From an uncultured Cohaesibacter sp. (GTDB lineage Bacteria > Pseudomonadota > Alphaproteobacteria > Rhizobiales > Cohaesibacteraceae): a stretch of DNA of 64,000 bases. The notes beneath the pieces were generated by a model. That model worked only from the letters and a program-made list of their open reading frames with translations, was not told the DNA's origin and searched no databases. The stretch spans positions 1,245,001-1,309,000 of the forward strand of contig NZ_OY782764.1 in assembly GCF_963678225.1 (NCBI RefSeq). The letters are read 5' to 3'. Made by a program: the position numbers and the translations under genes. Positions 27,101 to 36,007 of the stretch are shown piece after piece. Numbering within the stretch: the first letter of the stretch is position 1; each line of letters starts with the position of its first letter.

Positions 27101-27685
27101 CTGATGGGAAACGGAGATTTGTGTAAAGCCGATCTCTTTGGCCAGTGTTTCCAGCCGCAATTCATGCTGCGGATAGGCATAGGCGTGCATCAGAACAATG
27201 GCGATGCTGCGGATGCCCGCATCCCACGCCGATTGCATGCTGGCCCGAGCGTGCGCTTCGTCAAGCGGCGTCTCCACCGAGCCATCCGCCCGAATGCGCT
27301 CATCTATTTCATAGACATCGTGATACAGCAGCTCGGGTTTGATGATCTCTTTGGCAAAGATCTCCGGGCGCGCCTGATAGCCGATTTCCAGCGCATCGCG
27401 AAAGCCCTTCGTGATAAACAGGGCGGTCTGCTCACCTTTGCGCTCAAGAAGCGCGTTGGTGGCAACTGTTGTGCCCATTTTCACCGAGTCGATCTGATCC
27501 GAAGGGATCGGGTCTCCGGCCTTCACGCCCAACAAATCGCGAATACCCTGAATGGCGGCGTCGCGGTAGGCTTCCGGATTTTCGGACAAAAGCTTGTGCG
27601 GATGCAAACTACCATCTGGTGACCGGCCGACAACATCCGTGAAGGTGCCGCCCCGGTCGATCCAAAAATCCCACTTTCTTGACAT
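24101..27685 (-). CDS. 5-oxoprolinase / hydantoinase A-B fusion
   Basis: A 1194-aa cytosolic enzyme with both halves of the ATP-dependent 5-oxoprolinase/hydantoinase family in one chain. The HyuA half starts with [12 protein letters not shown] (near residue 8), has [15 protein letters not shown] and [15 protein letters not shown] as ATPase-core loops, and runs to about residue 690. The HyuB half includes [33 protein letters not shown] and ends with [10 protein letters not shown]. Full-length fusions of 1150-1300 aa are typical of eukaryotic OPLAH and many bacteria. It hydrolyses 5-oxo-L-proline to glutamate or a related cyclic imide. It is divergent from a MarR-like gene and may be functionally linked to the thiazoline/amino-acid cluster upstream. 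Confidence 0.9.
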   Translation of the reverse strand: MSRKWDFWIDRGGTFTDVVGRSPDGSLHPHKLLSENPEAYRDAAIQGIRDLLGVKAGDPIPSDQIDSVKMGTTVATNALLERKGEQTALFITKGFRDALEIGYQARPEIFAKEIIKPELLYHDVYEIDERIRADGSVETPLDEAHARASMQSAWDAGIRSIAIVLMHAYAYPQHELRLETLAKEIGFTQISVSHQVSPLMKLVGRGDTTVVDAYLSPILRRYVEQVQEELGEGPRLMFMQSSGGLTAANLFQGRDAILSGPAGGVVGAVETARMAGFEKIIGFDMGGTSTDVCHFDGEYERAFETEVAGVRMRAPMMMIHTVAAGGGSILHYKDERFQVGPDSAGANPGPACYRRGGPLTVTDANLMTGKLATDFFPQIFGPNQDQPLDETVVREKFAALAQEVGDDRSPEDVADGFLKIAVENMANAIKKISVQRGYDVTSYALVCFGGAGGQTGCRVADSLGMKTVVLHPFSGILSAYGMGLADIRADRQQSVVKRLEESLIPDLEALRDGLALQTEEELERQAVPADKRQTRTIVHLRYEGSDTSLPVHFGTVSEMKAAFEQAHKAQFGFAYSDKEIVAETLEVGTTGGGAGLIEPDLTLSSEAPEAAAATRIYAEGEWHDTSIYKRDRLKPGMTVTGPAILVESHATIVVEDGWQAKLNAKDHVVLSRIVPLQRDKAIGTQADPVMLEVFNNLFMSIAEQMGVTLQKTAYSVNIKERLDFSCAIFDAKGALVANAPHMPVHLGSMGRSVETVIKLNEGNIKPGDAFALNAPYNGGTHLPDITVVTPVFDDKGENILFWAASRGHHADVGGTAPGSMTPLATTVDEEGVLFDNFKIVDQGHFREAALRDLLTDHAYPARNPHQNIADLSAQIAANEKGIQEVRKMVANFGQDVVEAYMGYVQDNAEESVRRVIEALKDSDCEYHTDQGSVIHVKITVDKEKREATVDFTGTTGVKANNFNAPEPVTRAAILYCFRVMVEGDIPMNAGCLKPINIIVPEGCMLRPSYPAAVVAGNVETSQHVTNAVFAALGAMSNSQGTMNNLTFGNDIYQYYETICSGSPAGPGFHGTDGVHTHMTNSRLTDPEVLEFRFPVLLEDFHIRKGSGGKGKWSAGDGTERSLRFLEKMDCAILSSHRSVKPRGLEGGEDGELGHTWVKRLDGSVQELKGCDQTILNAGDTITVVTPTPGGWGAL

Positions 27686-27771
27686 ATCAATACCTCTGGC
27701 TTATGGCAGACCACTTTTGTTAGGGTTGGAAGGCGTGGTCTGTGATTGCTTTATTTTGACATTTTATCTAT

Positions 27772-27787
27772 ATTTTATCGATAAAAT
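27772..27787. promoter_or_regulatory. Candidate operator palindrome between oxoprolinase and MarR-like genes
   Basis: ATTTTATCGATAAAAT is a perfect 16-bp palindrome in the 225-nt divergent region. The arm ATTTTATCTAT is repeated just upstream (27761-27771) and its mirror TAAAATCTATAT follows, giving two overlapping sites. The position fits control of both genes by the MarR-like protein. Confidence 0.55.
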
Positions 27788-27910
27788 CTATATACAAAAG
27801 TTTGAGGTGGTCAAGCAGTTTGCATGATCCCAATCGTCAGATCGATGCAATGCAGGTATCTCTGGTGCAAAATGACGGGAAGATTGCAACGGGATAAGAG
27901 GGGAAAACTC

Positions 27911-28438
27911 ATGAGCATGGATAGCACGGAGAAACAAATCGGCCCGGTCGTTGCCGCTTCGCATCTGGCATCAGGGGCCATGCCTGCGCTTTCGGAGGTG
28001 GAATTTGCGCTCACCATGATGGTCAATGCCTATCATCGCTGGATTGAGCGCTGCATGGCGGCCAGTGGTACCGAAGGTCTGGGCCCGCTTGATGTCATCG
28101 TGCTGCACAGTGTCAACCATCGAGGACGCTCCAAAACCCTGTCAGATATCTGTCTGGTGCTGAATGTGGAAGATACACACACCGTTTCTTATGCCTTGAA
28201 AAAGCTCGAGAAAGCCGGATTGGTTGCCTCTGGCAAAAGGGGTAAGGAGAAGATCGCCGAAATCACCCCCGCCGGAGAAGACGCCTGTCTTGAATATAAA
28301 AGGCTGCGCGAAGCTCTGCTGATCAAGCCAATGAAGGCGCTCGGGCTGGATGAAAAAGAATTGTCGCAGGTGGCCTCCACTTTGCGCATGGTCTCGGGCA
28401 ATTATGATCAGGCCGCAAGAGCCGCCGCCGCTATGTAG
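27911..28438 (+). CDS. MarR-like winged-helix transcriptional regulator
   Basis: A 175-aa regulator, start at 27911 chosen for GAGGGG upstream. The winged-helix core runs from GPLDVIVLHSVNHRG through LSDICLVLNVEDTHTVSYAL and LEKAGLV to GKRGKEKIAEITPAGE, the wing and MarR-type ending. An N-terminal helical dimerisation segment precedes it. It is closest to the bacterial winged-helix group annotated with MarR. It is divergent from the 5-oxoprolinase gene and is the likely regulator of that gene. Confidence 0.83.
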   Translation: MSMDSTEKQIGPVVAASHLASGAMPALSEVEFALTMMVNAYHRWIERCMAASGTEGLGPLDVIVLHSVNHRGRSKTLSDICLVLNVEDTHTVSYALKKLEKAGLVASGKRGKEKIAEITPAGEDACLEYKRLREALLIKPMKALGLDEKELSQVASTLRMVSGNYDQAARAAAAM

Positions 28439-28567
28439 CGTCAACCTCCGGTAAGTGGCCTCGAATTCTTCTCCAACCGCCTGATTTTACGCCTATTAAG
28501 TCTCATACAAGCCTGTCCGGATTGCTGGTAGAATGGGGCCGTGATGAGTATCCATAAGGAGGTTATC

Positions 28568-29404
28568 ATGGCTATCAGAACGATACTGAGTATTTGCACG
28601 GCCAACACTCCGGACTCCGAGATCAAACTGGTCGCGGGCTTGTGTGCTGAAGTCGACGCCCACCTGTCTCTCATCGTAATGGGGCTGTCCACCTACCCGC
28701 CCGTGGGTGAATATGCCGATGCAGGCTTCCTGCTCTGGGCCAAGGAAAGAGACAGCGAAGCTGAAGCCCTCTCTGTGCGCGTCTCAAGTGCGCGGGATAT
28801 TCTTGAGTCTCAAGGGATATCCTATAATGTCGAGCACGAGTATCTACTAGAGGCGATGCTGGAAGACGAAATCGCCTTGCGTGCTCACTTTAGCGATCTG
28901 CTCGTGTTGAGCAATTCCATCATGAAAAACCGGATCGCCCTTCAGCCGGTAATCGAAGGGGCGATTTTCCGCTCGACCCGACCGGTTCTGATTGTTCCCA
29001 AAGATGGCAAAGCCACTCTCAAGCCAGAAAAGATGATGATTGCCTGGAACTCCGGCGATGAAGCATCCCGCGCCATTTATAGTGCGCTGGGCTTGATGAA
29101 AAAGGGCACCAATGTGACCATTCTGATGGTTGATCCTGTTGCGCGCGTAGAAGAAAGCGGCGAAGAACCCGGAGCGGATCTCGCCACCTATCTGGCCCGC
29201 CATGATGTCAATGTCAGCGTTGATGTGCTGTCGAGCGATGGGCAGGATCAGGACAAGCTCGTCAAGCAGCATGCGCAGGCCGTGCAGGCCGACATGATTG
29301 TCATGGGCGCTTACGGACATTCGCGCCTGAGGGAGCGGATCTTTGGCGGTGTCACAGAAGCCTTCATGAAAGATCCTACCCTGCCAGTCTTGATGGCTCA
29401 CTAG
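28568..29404 (+). CDS. Tandem-domain universal stress protein (UspA family)
   Basis: A 278-aa cytosolic protein with two Usp domains. The second ends with GAYGHSRLRERIFGGVTEAF, the G-2x-G-9x-G-S/T ATP-binding pattern, and PVLMAH. The first domain (residues 1-145) ends with TRPVLIVP but lacks a clear nucleotide loop, so only the C-terminal domain probably binds ATP. The start at 28568 follows AAGGAGG; the upstream ATG at 28541 has no site. It follows the MarR-like gene by 130 nt. A weak hairpin (CCATCA/TGATGG, 29419-29436) lies after it. Confidence 0.88.
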   Translation: MAIRTILSICTANTPDSEIKLVAGLCAEVDAHLSLIVMGLSTYPPVGEYADAGFLLWAKERDSEAEALSVRVSSARDILESQGISYNVEHEYLLEAMLEDEIALRAHFSDLLVLSNSIMKNRIALQPVIEGAIFRSTRPVLIVPKDGKATLKPEKMMIAWNSGDEASRAIYSALGLMKKGTNVTILMVDPVARVEESGEEPGADLATYLARHDVNVSVDVLSSDGQDQDKLVKQHAQAVQADMIVMGAYGHSRLRERIFGGVTEAFMKDPTLPVLMAH

Positions 29405-29499
29405 GGGGGAGGGCCTTGCCATCAGATTTTTGATGGTTTGACGGGTAAAGCAACCCGGTATCCTTGCAAAGGCAAAGCGATGCCGGGCCGCCTTGGTTC

Positions 29500-32163
29500 T
29501 TAATGCTCTCTTGGGCTGCCCTCTCGTCCCTCGCTGATGAAAGCCCGCTCGCCACCAAGGTCCGAGAAGGCACGGGTGCGACAGCTCAGAACAATGATCT
29601 GCTGATCCTTGGCCATCTGGGCCAGCATGTTGAACATGGTGGAAATGCGCTCATCGTCCGTATGCACCAATGCATCATCGAGAATGATGGGAACATGACT
29701 GCCACGCTTGGCAAACAGCTTGGCGAAAGCCAGACGGGTTAGAATGGCAATCTGCTCATAGGCCCCGCCGGAAAGCACATCAACCTTGTCGGTTACGCCG
29801 TTGCGCGTGATGGTGTCGATCAGCAGCTTGTCGGCATCAATCTGGAAGTCAGCACCTGCGTGCAATTGGCGCAACAGGGGCAACAATTCCTGTCGGATCG
29901 GTTCGAAATAGGTCTCCTGTGCTTGTGCCCGGGCCGCTTCGAGATGGGTGATCAACAAGTCGATGGCTTTTGCGTGGCTGGCAAACTGCGCCGCCCTCTC
30001 TAAAGCGCGGGTTAGCCTGCCGCTGACCTCTGCGAGCTTTTCTTCAACGGCTCCTTCAGATTGGGTCTGAATGGCACCATTGAGCCGCGCCAGTTCCGTC
30101 TCCTGCCGGTGAATTTCCTTCCGGTCCTGTTCGTCCGCCTGAAGCGCCCGTTGATGGCCGGCTTCGGTGGCGGCAAGATCGGGCGCCTGCTGCTGAAGCT
30201 GGTTGACTTGCGCGCGCGCAGTGGCCAGTTTTGGCGCCAATTCGTTTCTCGCCCGAATGCTCTGGTCAAGCTGTGCTTCTTCATCGGCAAGGGGCGAAAG
30301 ATCAGCCAGCGCCTTGCGCCTTTCACCCAAAAGAACCTCCGCTTCGGTCAAGGCATTGGCCGCATGGGTGAAACGGTCTTGAAGCTTGGGCAGAGACCCA
30401 CGAAGCGCGGACAGTGCATCGTCCAAATCACGTAAGCCATGTTCCATTGTCTCAGAGGTGCGCGGCGCGTTGGCATTGTCATCAACCAACAAGGACGCAG
30501 CCTGTTCAATGGTGCATCCAAGCTCGGTGCATAGCTGGTCTTGCTCGCGTCTTAATGCTTCCGGCCCGTCTGGTGCACTGGCCCGTATTTGTGCCTGCGC
30601 CAGCTGTTTGGCATCCTGCGCCTTGCGATGGGCATCATGGGCAGCTCTTGCGGCTGTTACCGTTTCAAACCCGAGAGCGCCGAGCGTGGCATTGATCTCC
30701 GCTTGCAAGGCGTCAGGGTCTTCGATGGCTTGTGCCGCTCCTTCTGCCGGTCGCAATTGGATCGCGCCAAAGCCCGGCAGCGTAATATCGAGAGGGCGAT
30801 CAATGAGCTGGGCTTCGCCATCGGGCAGGATTGCGCCTGCGCACTTTGCTTGCTCGCCCTGCGAAGAAAGCACAAAGCTTGAAAAATGGATCTTGCGCTT
30901 TTCTCGGGCGATGTCCCGCCGATGCTCAAGGTTGGCAAGGCGGTCCAGATCTGCTGGCGAAGAGGTGGGCATCTTGAGAATGCGCTCCACCTCTACCAGA
31001 CGGGAGAGCGGTTCCTGAAGGCTGGCAAGGAGATCTCCAAGCGCAATCAGGCGCCGCCGTTTCTCACGAGAGCGTTCCTGTTGACGGGCATTGGACAAGG
31101 CTTCACTCAAAGAACGCCTTTCGGCTTCTCTTTCGCTGATGGTTGCCTGTTGCTGCGCCATGGCCGCTTGCGCTTGCGCCTTGGCCTGCTTGATCTTGGC
31201 CAGTGTGGCTTCGCGCTCGCTGATGGCTTGGCGCAAGGCTTCACGTCTATCGCGCAGGGAGCCAATCTCCTTGATGGTGCGCTCGATATCCTGCTCCTGA
31301 GCCATAAGAAGCTTGAGACCCTGCTCGGCTTCCTTGATGCGTCGGTCATGGTCCCGCGCGGCTGCAAGCTCGGCTTGGCTTGCCTTGATCGCATCACCGC
31401 GCCTTGCACGAAGGGCAGGGTCATTGAGCGCACGCAGGCGCTTGGTAAGCCGCTTCTTCATCTCCAGATCGTGGCTGAGGGCATCGACGGATTTTTGCAG
31501 TTTGGCCTGTTGTTCTCGCAGGTTTTCGGCCAGATCTTCGGCTTCCTTCCATTGGCTGCCAGCCTTTGGTTTGCCGCTCTTGGTGGCTATGGCGTCCAGC
31601 TCGCTGCGGCAGCGCTGTAATATCGTGTCCATGCGCCGCCCGCCGGTTACGGCATCGATCTGGCCGCGCACGCTGGACATGACATCGCGGCGGGCATCAA
31701 CCCCTTCGGCTTCAGCCTTTGCCGCATCGACACCAACGGTTCCCTGTCGAACCCACAGCAGGCCCACCGGCCCCTTGCTGCTGCTCAGAATGGTATCGTG
31801 AATCCACTGCTCGGCATCGTCGGCCTGCTTGAGAATGGCGCCGGTTGCAAGATTGATGATGCGCGCAGACGAGCCTGCCTTCTTCAGATTGAAGAGCTTT
31901 TCGATGCGATAGGCCTCACTGCCAAGCTCGATTTCTGCCGCAATCTGAACCGCTCCGCCCGAATAGGGCTGCAAGTCCCGGATTTCCTTGCGGGCTGACC
32001 CATAGTCATGAAAAATCAGGGCATGAAGGGCATCAAAAAAGGTGCTCTTGCCGCGTTCATTTTCTTCGGTGATGGTGGTGAGCCCATCGCCAAAGGGGCC
32101 GAGAGTTACGGTCTTGTCGGCAAAGCGGCGAACATTATGCAGGATCAGTTTGCGTAATCTCAT
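29500..32163 (-). CDS. SbcC/YhaN-like AAA ATPase with long coiled coil
   Basis: An 887-aa SMC-type ATPase. The N-terminus is RKLILHNVRRFADKTV with a Walker A of the form NERGKST (near residue 38); the C-terminal lobe has the signature DVLSGGAYEQIAILTRLAF, Walker B VPIILDDALVHTD and a final RTRAF switch. Between them lie two long coiled-coil arms (about residues 175-400 and 500-740). The middle (about 405-490) is a compact, partly beta-rich segment with CAGAILPDGEAQLIDRP, and no CxxC zinc hook is found, unlike Rad50/SbcC. This fits the YhaN class. It overlaps the nuclease gene by 4 nt, so the pair probably forms a DNA-end processing complex. Confidence 0.87.
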   Translation of the reverse strand: MRLRKLILHNVRRFADKTVTLGPFGDGLTTITEENERGKSTFFDALHALIFHDYGSARKEIRDLQPYSGGAVQIAAEIELGSEAYRIEKLFNLKKAGSSARIINLATGAILKQADDAEQWIHDTILSSSKGPVGLLWVRQGTVGVDAAKAEAEGVDARRDVMSSVRGQIDAVTGGRRMDTILQRCRSELDAIATKSGKPKAGSQWKEAEDLAENLREQQAKLQKSVDALSHDLEMKKRLTKRLRALNDPALRARRGDAIKASQAELAAARDHDRRIKEAEQGLKLLMAQEQDIERTIKEIGSLRDRREALRQAISEREATLAKIKQAKAQAQAAMAQQQATISEREAERRSLSEALSNARQQERSREKRRRLIALGDLLASLQEPLSRLVEVERILKMPTSSPADLDRLANLEHRRDIAREKRKIHFSSFVLSSQGEQAKCAGAILPDGEAQLIDRPLDITLPGFGAIQLRPAEGAAQAIEDPDALQAEINATLGALGFETVTAARAAHDAHRKAQDAKQLAQAQIRASAPDGPEALRREQDQLCTELGCTIEQAASLLVDDNANAPRTSETMEHGLRDLDDALSALRGSLPKLQDRFTHAANALTEAEVLLGERRKALADLSPLADEEAQLDQSIRARNELAPKLATARAQVNQLQQQAPDLAATEAGHQRALQADEQDRKEIHRQETELARLNGAIQTQSEGAVEEKLAEVSGRLTRALERAAQFASHAKAIDLLITHLEAARAQAQETYFEPIRQELLPLLRQLHAGADFQIDADKLLIDTITRNGVTDKVDVLSGGAYEQIAILTRLAFAKLFAKRGSHVPIILDDALVHTDDERISTMFNMLAQMAKDQQIIVLSCRTRAFSDLGGERAFISEGREGSPREH

Positions 32164-33275
32164 TGGTCCACCTCCTGCGCCAGATGGAACAGGTGCGACA
32201 GTGCCTGCTGAGCGATGCGCGCATCCTCCTCTGTCCGCCCGTCGGTCGAGGTTTCGGCCAAAAGGCTTTCTGCGGCTACTCTGAGGGCGCCGCTTTCTGC
32301 GATAAGGTCGAGATCATCTTCATTCTGCTTGATGCCGATTTTCATCAAGTCGGCATCGAAATAGTGGAAGGCGTCCGCGATCCCGTCGCAGGCTTCCTTG
32401 AGGCGGGCCAATTCACTGAGCGTCAGGCGACCCGAACCGATGAGCTTGACGAGGGCATGGGCGCGGTCTGTTTCAGGCAGAGCCATCATCATGCTCTCCA
32501 CCGGATCACTACCCGCAAAAAAGCTGATCTCCAGCCGATGCCACTTGTAGCGCCCCAAAGGAATGGGCTCGACGCGCGGCGCCGTTCCACGCGCATCAAT
32601 GCTGACCAACAGGACACCAGCCTCGCTATGCCCTTTGAAGCCGTCTGCCTCGGGCGAGCCCGCATAACATGTCTTCTGCCCGATGGCCATTTGGCCATGC
32701 CAATCGCCAAGTGCCAGATAGTCAAGATCTGATTGCTCGGCCCTGTCCGGCGGAATGGTTGCCAGACCGCCATCTTCCGAGCCGAAATCAGTGACCCCGC
32801 CATGGGCAAGGCCGATCCGGATACGGTCGCCCGTCTCGGCGCGCGCCATCCAGTCTGTGAGGTCAAAGCCGGGGCTTCTGACCGCGGGCGGCGCTGGCAA
32901 AATGGCCACATCCTGCCCGATTTCGATCACCTCGGCCTTTGTGGCGAGAATGACATTTTCCGGCCTGTCCCGTTCGATCCGCTCCCACAGATCAACAGCG
33001 GCAAGGGAATCGTGATTGCCCGGCATCCAGATCCATGTGAGGGACGAAAAGTCTGCCATGATATCAATGGCACGCCGGACCAGCCGTGAGGGCGGTGCCT
33101 CCGCATCGAAGGTATCGCCAGCAATCAGCACCAGCTCTGCCCCCCGTTCCATCGCCAGATTGCCCGTGGCGCGCAAGGCGTCCAGGCGTGCCGTCTTCAG
33201 CGCTGCGCGGGTGTCCTCGTCGAACGTTCCGAAAGGTTTGCCGAGATGGAAGTCGGCGCAATGAATAAAGCGCAT
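32160..33275 (-). CDS. SbcD/YhaO-like DNA repair metallophosphoesterase
   Basis: A 371-aa calcineurin-like phosphoesterase. All five metal-binding motifs are seen: DFHLG (residues about 7-11), GDTFD, GNHDS, LAHGG and GDWHG. The start at 33275 (MRFIHCADFHLG) is used because the phosphoesterase core begins there; 29 extra residues upstream look unrelated. The C-terminal 130 residues form the capping and ATPase-contact region. It is the first gene of the two-gene operon and acts as nuclease subunit with the YhaN-like ATPase. YhaO/YhaN pairs are known from Bacillus. Confidence 0.9.
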   Translation of the reverse strand: MRFIHCADFHLGKPFGTFDEDTRAALKTARLDALRATGNLAMERGAELVLIAGDTFDAEAPPSRLVRRAIDIMADFSSLTWIWMPGNHDSLAAVDLWERIERDRPENVILATKAEVIEIGQDVAILPAPPAVRSPGFDLTDWMARAETGDRIRIGLAHGGVTDFGSEDGGLATIPPDRAEQSDLDYLALGDWHGQMAIGQKTCYAGSPEADGFKGHSEAGVLLVSIDARGTAPRVEPIPLGRYKWHRLEISFFAGSDPVESMMMALPETDRAHALVKLIGSGRLTLSELARLKEACDGIADAFHYFDADLMKIGIKQNEDDLDLIAESGALRVAAESLLAETSTDGRTEEDARIAQQALSHLFHLAQEVDQ

Positions 33276-33413
33276 GATGAAGCTCTTCGGGTTGGCGGAA
33301 CGGGTGAATGGAGCCAGACCGGCTGTCTCCGGACTATGCGAACAAATCACCCTGTTGCTCAACCATATTTAAGCGCCCACCATAGCGCAACTTTCAGATG
33401 CGCCTACTGTGTG

Positions 33414-34145
33414 TCATTTCTCTTCCGGTGTATGTGAGGCTATCGCCCGCTCGAGCCGCTTTGAGGCAAATCCAGAACCGATGAGCAATCTGATGCAAAA
33501 CAGGCTTTCCGCCAGTATCGGGATGCCATAGGCCGGTTCGAAACCCTCGGCCAAATCTGGCACCAGAAAGCGCAGTCCGCTACCGGTAAGATAGATGACA
33601 CCGGCCACCCCCAGCCCGACAGCGAAAACCCGGCTGAAAAGGCGCGACTGCCAGATGAGCGCAGCCATCAGCAGCCCATTCACGCCAAAAAATAACAGGC
33701 CCAGATCGTAGCCATAGCCATGAAGAAGGAGAAATTGCATCGCCATGGTTGCCTGATCCCCTTCGGTTGAGCCGGAAAGCCCGTTTATCAGCAGCCAGGC
33801 GGCCTGCAGATTGAGCAGGTTGACCGCGATCACCCCGGTTTGCAGCAGGCGGAACACCATCGCTGATAAAGCCAGAGCGGGTGCGGTTGCCCGAAACATG
33901 AAATAGAACAGCAGTGCAAGCCCGGCATCGCAGAGGGCCATGGTGAGGTCGGCTGCAAGACCGAGACGAAACAGGCCACCATGGGTAAGAATGGCACTCA
34001 CTGTCGCAGCAGTATCATCAGGCTGGATGAGCTGCGACCGGATGCCAAGTTCTGCAGATAGTCCCAGAAGGATGATTGCGGCATAGAGGCATCCGGCTGC
34101 CCTCGCCATGCGCCAGATCTGTGTTTGATGTGGTGGCGAACTCAT
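33414..34145 (-). CDS. DUF4386 family membrane protein
   Basis: A 243-aa protein with about six to seven hydrophobic helices, and DUF4386-like features: an N-terminal RMARAAGCLYAAIILLGLSAELGIRS stretch (positions about 34109-34035), MVFRLLQTGVIAVNLL and GYGYDLGLLFFGVNGLL. The start at 34145 overlaps the stop of the DMT gene (ATGA). The longer in-frame extension is only the DMT gene read in another frame. Its role is unknown; DUF4386 genes are often near transporters and regulators. It may assist the DMT exporter (inference). Confidence 0.78.
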   Translation of the reverse strand: MSSPPHQTQIWRMARAAGCLYAAIILLGLSAELGIRSQLIQPDDTAATVSAILTHGGLFRLGLAADLTMALCDAGLALLFYFMFRATAPALALSAMVFRLLQTGVIAVNLLNLQAAWLLINGLSGSTEGDQATMAMQFLLLHGYGYDLGLLFFGVNGLLMAALIWQSRLFSRVFAVGLGVAGVIYLTGSGLRFLVPDLAEGFEPAYGIPILAESLFCIRLLIGSGFASKRLERAIASHTPEEK

Positions 34146-35059
34146 GGATCCGTTCTCTCTTGCAGAATGAGAGGGCCTGACGCTTGTTCCTGCCGAGCCG
34201 AGGGCTTGTTGAAACGTTGCCCCGCCCAGACCGATGCAATCACAAGCGCCGCTCCGGCAAACTGCAGAGGTGTGAGCGACTGCCCCAGCCAGAGCCAACC
34301 CAAAGCAACGGCCGTGATCGGGCTCATCATGCCCAGCATGGAGACCGCGCCCGGCTCCAGCCGTGCAACGCCGCGGAACCAGAGCCAATAGGTCAAGGCA
34401 GCGCCAATCAGGCCCAGCCATGCAAGCCCCGCCAGATTGGTGGCGCTCAAGGCGGGTAAGGCTGGCTCGAAGAAGAGCGCGATTGGCAGAAGGATCAAGC
34501 CACCGGCGGTCAATTGCCAAGCGGTGAAGGTGAGTGGGGAGACATTGGCCTGCCATTTCCGGCTGAGTACAGTGCCCGCCGCCATGGAGGCTGCGCCTCC
34601 AAGCCCTGCCGCGATGCCGATGGTATCAAGCTTTGCCTCGGGCCCGATCAGTAGCATGGCCACCCCTAACATGCCGCAAAGAGCCGCAAGCACCGAAGCG
34701 GTGCGCAAGGGTATGCTAAGGGCAAAACGGGCCAACAGCAACACCATCAGCGGCTGTGTCGCCCCCAATGTTGCTGCCACTCCGCCGGGGAGCCGATAGG
34801 CCGACACGAAAAGCAGGCTCCAGAAGAGCGCAAAATTCAATGCCCCGAGCAAAAAGAGCCGGCCGAGCATGGCTCTCGGTGGCAGAGCGCGGATCAACAG
34901 CATGAGCAGCAGCCCTGCCGGCAGGGCACGCAACACCGCAAGCGTCAGCGGGTAGCCAGCGGGCAAGAATTCTGTGGTGACAAGATATGTGCTGCCCCAG
35001 ATAGCCGGAGCAAGCGCCGTCAGAAAGGTGTCATAGGAGCGGGATAGAGACTTGGTCAT
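34142..35059 (-). CDS. DMT/EamA-family transporter
   Basis: A 305-aa inner-membrane protein with ten predicted helices in two EamA repeats. The first repeat has APAIWGSTYLVTTEFLPAG and the second WLGLIGAALTYWLWFRGVARLEPG, both typical of RhtA/YdcZ-like metabolite exporters. Such proteins export amino acids or small drugs. It precedes and overlaps the DUF4386 gene. The substrate is not evident. Confidence 0.88.
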   Translation of the reverse strand: MTKSLSRSYDTFLTALAPAIWGSTYLVTTEFLPAGYPLTLAVLRALPAGLLLMLLIRALPPRAMLGRLFLLGALNFALFWSLLFVSAYRLPGGVAATLGATQPLMVLLLARFALSIPLRTASVLAALCGMLGVAMLLIGPEAKLDTIGIAAGLGGAASMAAGTVLSRKWQANVSPLTFTAWQLTAGGLILLPIALFFEPALPALSATNLAGLAWLGLIGAALTYWLWFRGVARLEPGAVSMLGMMSPITAVALGWLWLGQSLTPLQFAGAALVIASVWAGQRFNKPSARQEQASGPLILQERTDP

Positions 35060-35087
35060 TACAGGAGCCTTTGTGGGCCTTTTATGG

Positions 35088-35237
35088 CTAACGGATCAGA
35101 TGAAGCGAAACGGGCAGACGCTCATGGAATGGCTCAAGGCCGATATCACGCATCAAATAGGGTGAAAGGTTACAAGCAACGCGATGCGTTTTTAAAGCGC
35201 ACCGCTGTTCCTGAGATGATTTGGTCCAGCGTTTCAT
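35088..35237 (-). CDS. DUF1127-like microprotein
   Basis: A 49-aa basic protein starting at 35237 with CGGAGGG upstream. The C-terminal part SPYLMRDIGLEPFHE matches the DUF1127 signature (L...LRDIGL), a short family abundant in Alphaproteobacteria; one member in Agrobacterium affects phosphate and carbon metabolism through RNA turnover. There is a lone Cys pair in the middle. It lies between WrbA and the DMT exporter on the same strand. Confidence 0.65.
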   Translation of the reverse strand: MKRWTKSSQEQRCALKTHRVACNLSPYLMRDIGLEPFHERLPVSLHLIR

Positions 35238-35285
35238 GAGGCAGACCCTCCGATCAAATGTCAATAGCTGGCAAAAGGGCAAACA

Positions 35286-35909
35286 TCAGGCGACATCGCG
35301 ATTCGTAGCGCTGGCCGCAAGACGAGATGCAATCCGGGCCACATGCTGGCCCTGAAAGTGGGCGCCTGCGAGGTCTGTTTCGGTGGGCTGTAAAGCGCCA
35401 TCCGCTCCTGCGATGGTGCCAGCGCCATAGGGAGCGCCGCCAATAATGCCGTCTCGCGCTGTCTGGCCAGCGAAGCTGTAAGGCAGCCCGGCGATCAGCA
35501 TACCGAAATGCATCAGTGGAATCTGTGTGGAGAGCAGGGTCGCTTCATGCCCACCATGCTGGGAGCCGGTAGAGGCAAAAACGGCGGCAACCTTGCCGAC
35601 CAGCGCATTCTGCGCCCAGAGACCACCAGCCTGATCCAGAAATTGCTTCATCTGGCCAGCCATCATGCCAAAGCGGGTCGGCGTGCCGAAAATGATGCCG
35701 TCATAATGGGCCAGATCGGCGGGGGAAGCCTCAGGGGTTTCATCTTCGATAAAACCGGCATTGCGGCGGGCCTCTTCAGGCATGGTTTCCGGAATGCGGC
35801 GGAGTTCGACGATGGTGCCGGGAATGCTGCGTGCGCCTTCCGCCTCTGCCTGAGCGAGATCGCGGACATGGCCATAGCTTGAATAGTAAAGAACGAGAAT
35901 GCGGGTCAT
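35286..35909 (-). CDS. wrbA: NAD(P)H:quinone oxidoreductase WrbA
   Basis: A 207-aa flavodoxin-like enzyme. It has the FMN phosphate loop LYYSSYGHV (residues 7-15), the second FMN loop [20 protein letters not shown] and [16 protein letters not shown] for the isoalloxazine, and ends with the [11 protein letters not shown] segment. WrbA reduces quinones by two electrons, protecting against redox stress. It lies after a LysR regulator on the same strand, 98 nt apart. Length is normal for the family. Confidence 0.93.
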   Translation of the reverse strand: MTRILVLYYSSYGHVRDLAQAEAEGARSIPGTIVELRRIPETMPEEARRNAGFIEDETPEASPADLAHYDGIIFGTPTRFGMMAGQMKQFLDQAGGLWAQNALVGKVAAVFASTGSQHGGHEATLLSTQIPLMHFGMLIAGLPYSFAGQTARDGIIGGAPYGAGTIAGADGALQPTETDLAGAHFQGQHVARIASRLAASATNRDVA

Positions 35910-36007
35910 GGTGAGCCTTTTCAGTTTCGATTTCAGTCTTGGTTTCGATGCCGAAAAGGTAGCTCTGGCTGCGTGGATGAATAAGCGGCTCGTTTTGAAA
36001 TCATTCT

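Noticed and set aside
26273-27622. Open frame of 449 codons on the plus strand
   Set aside because: It is antisense to the 5-oxoprolinase gene, has no ribosome-binding site and no family-like motifs; long shadows are expected opposite GC-rich codons.
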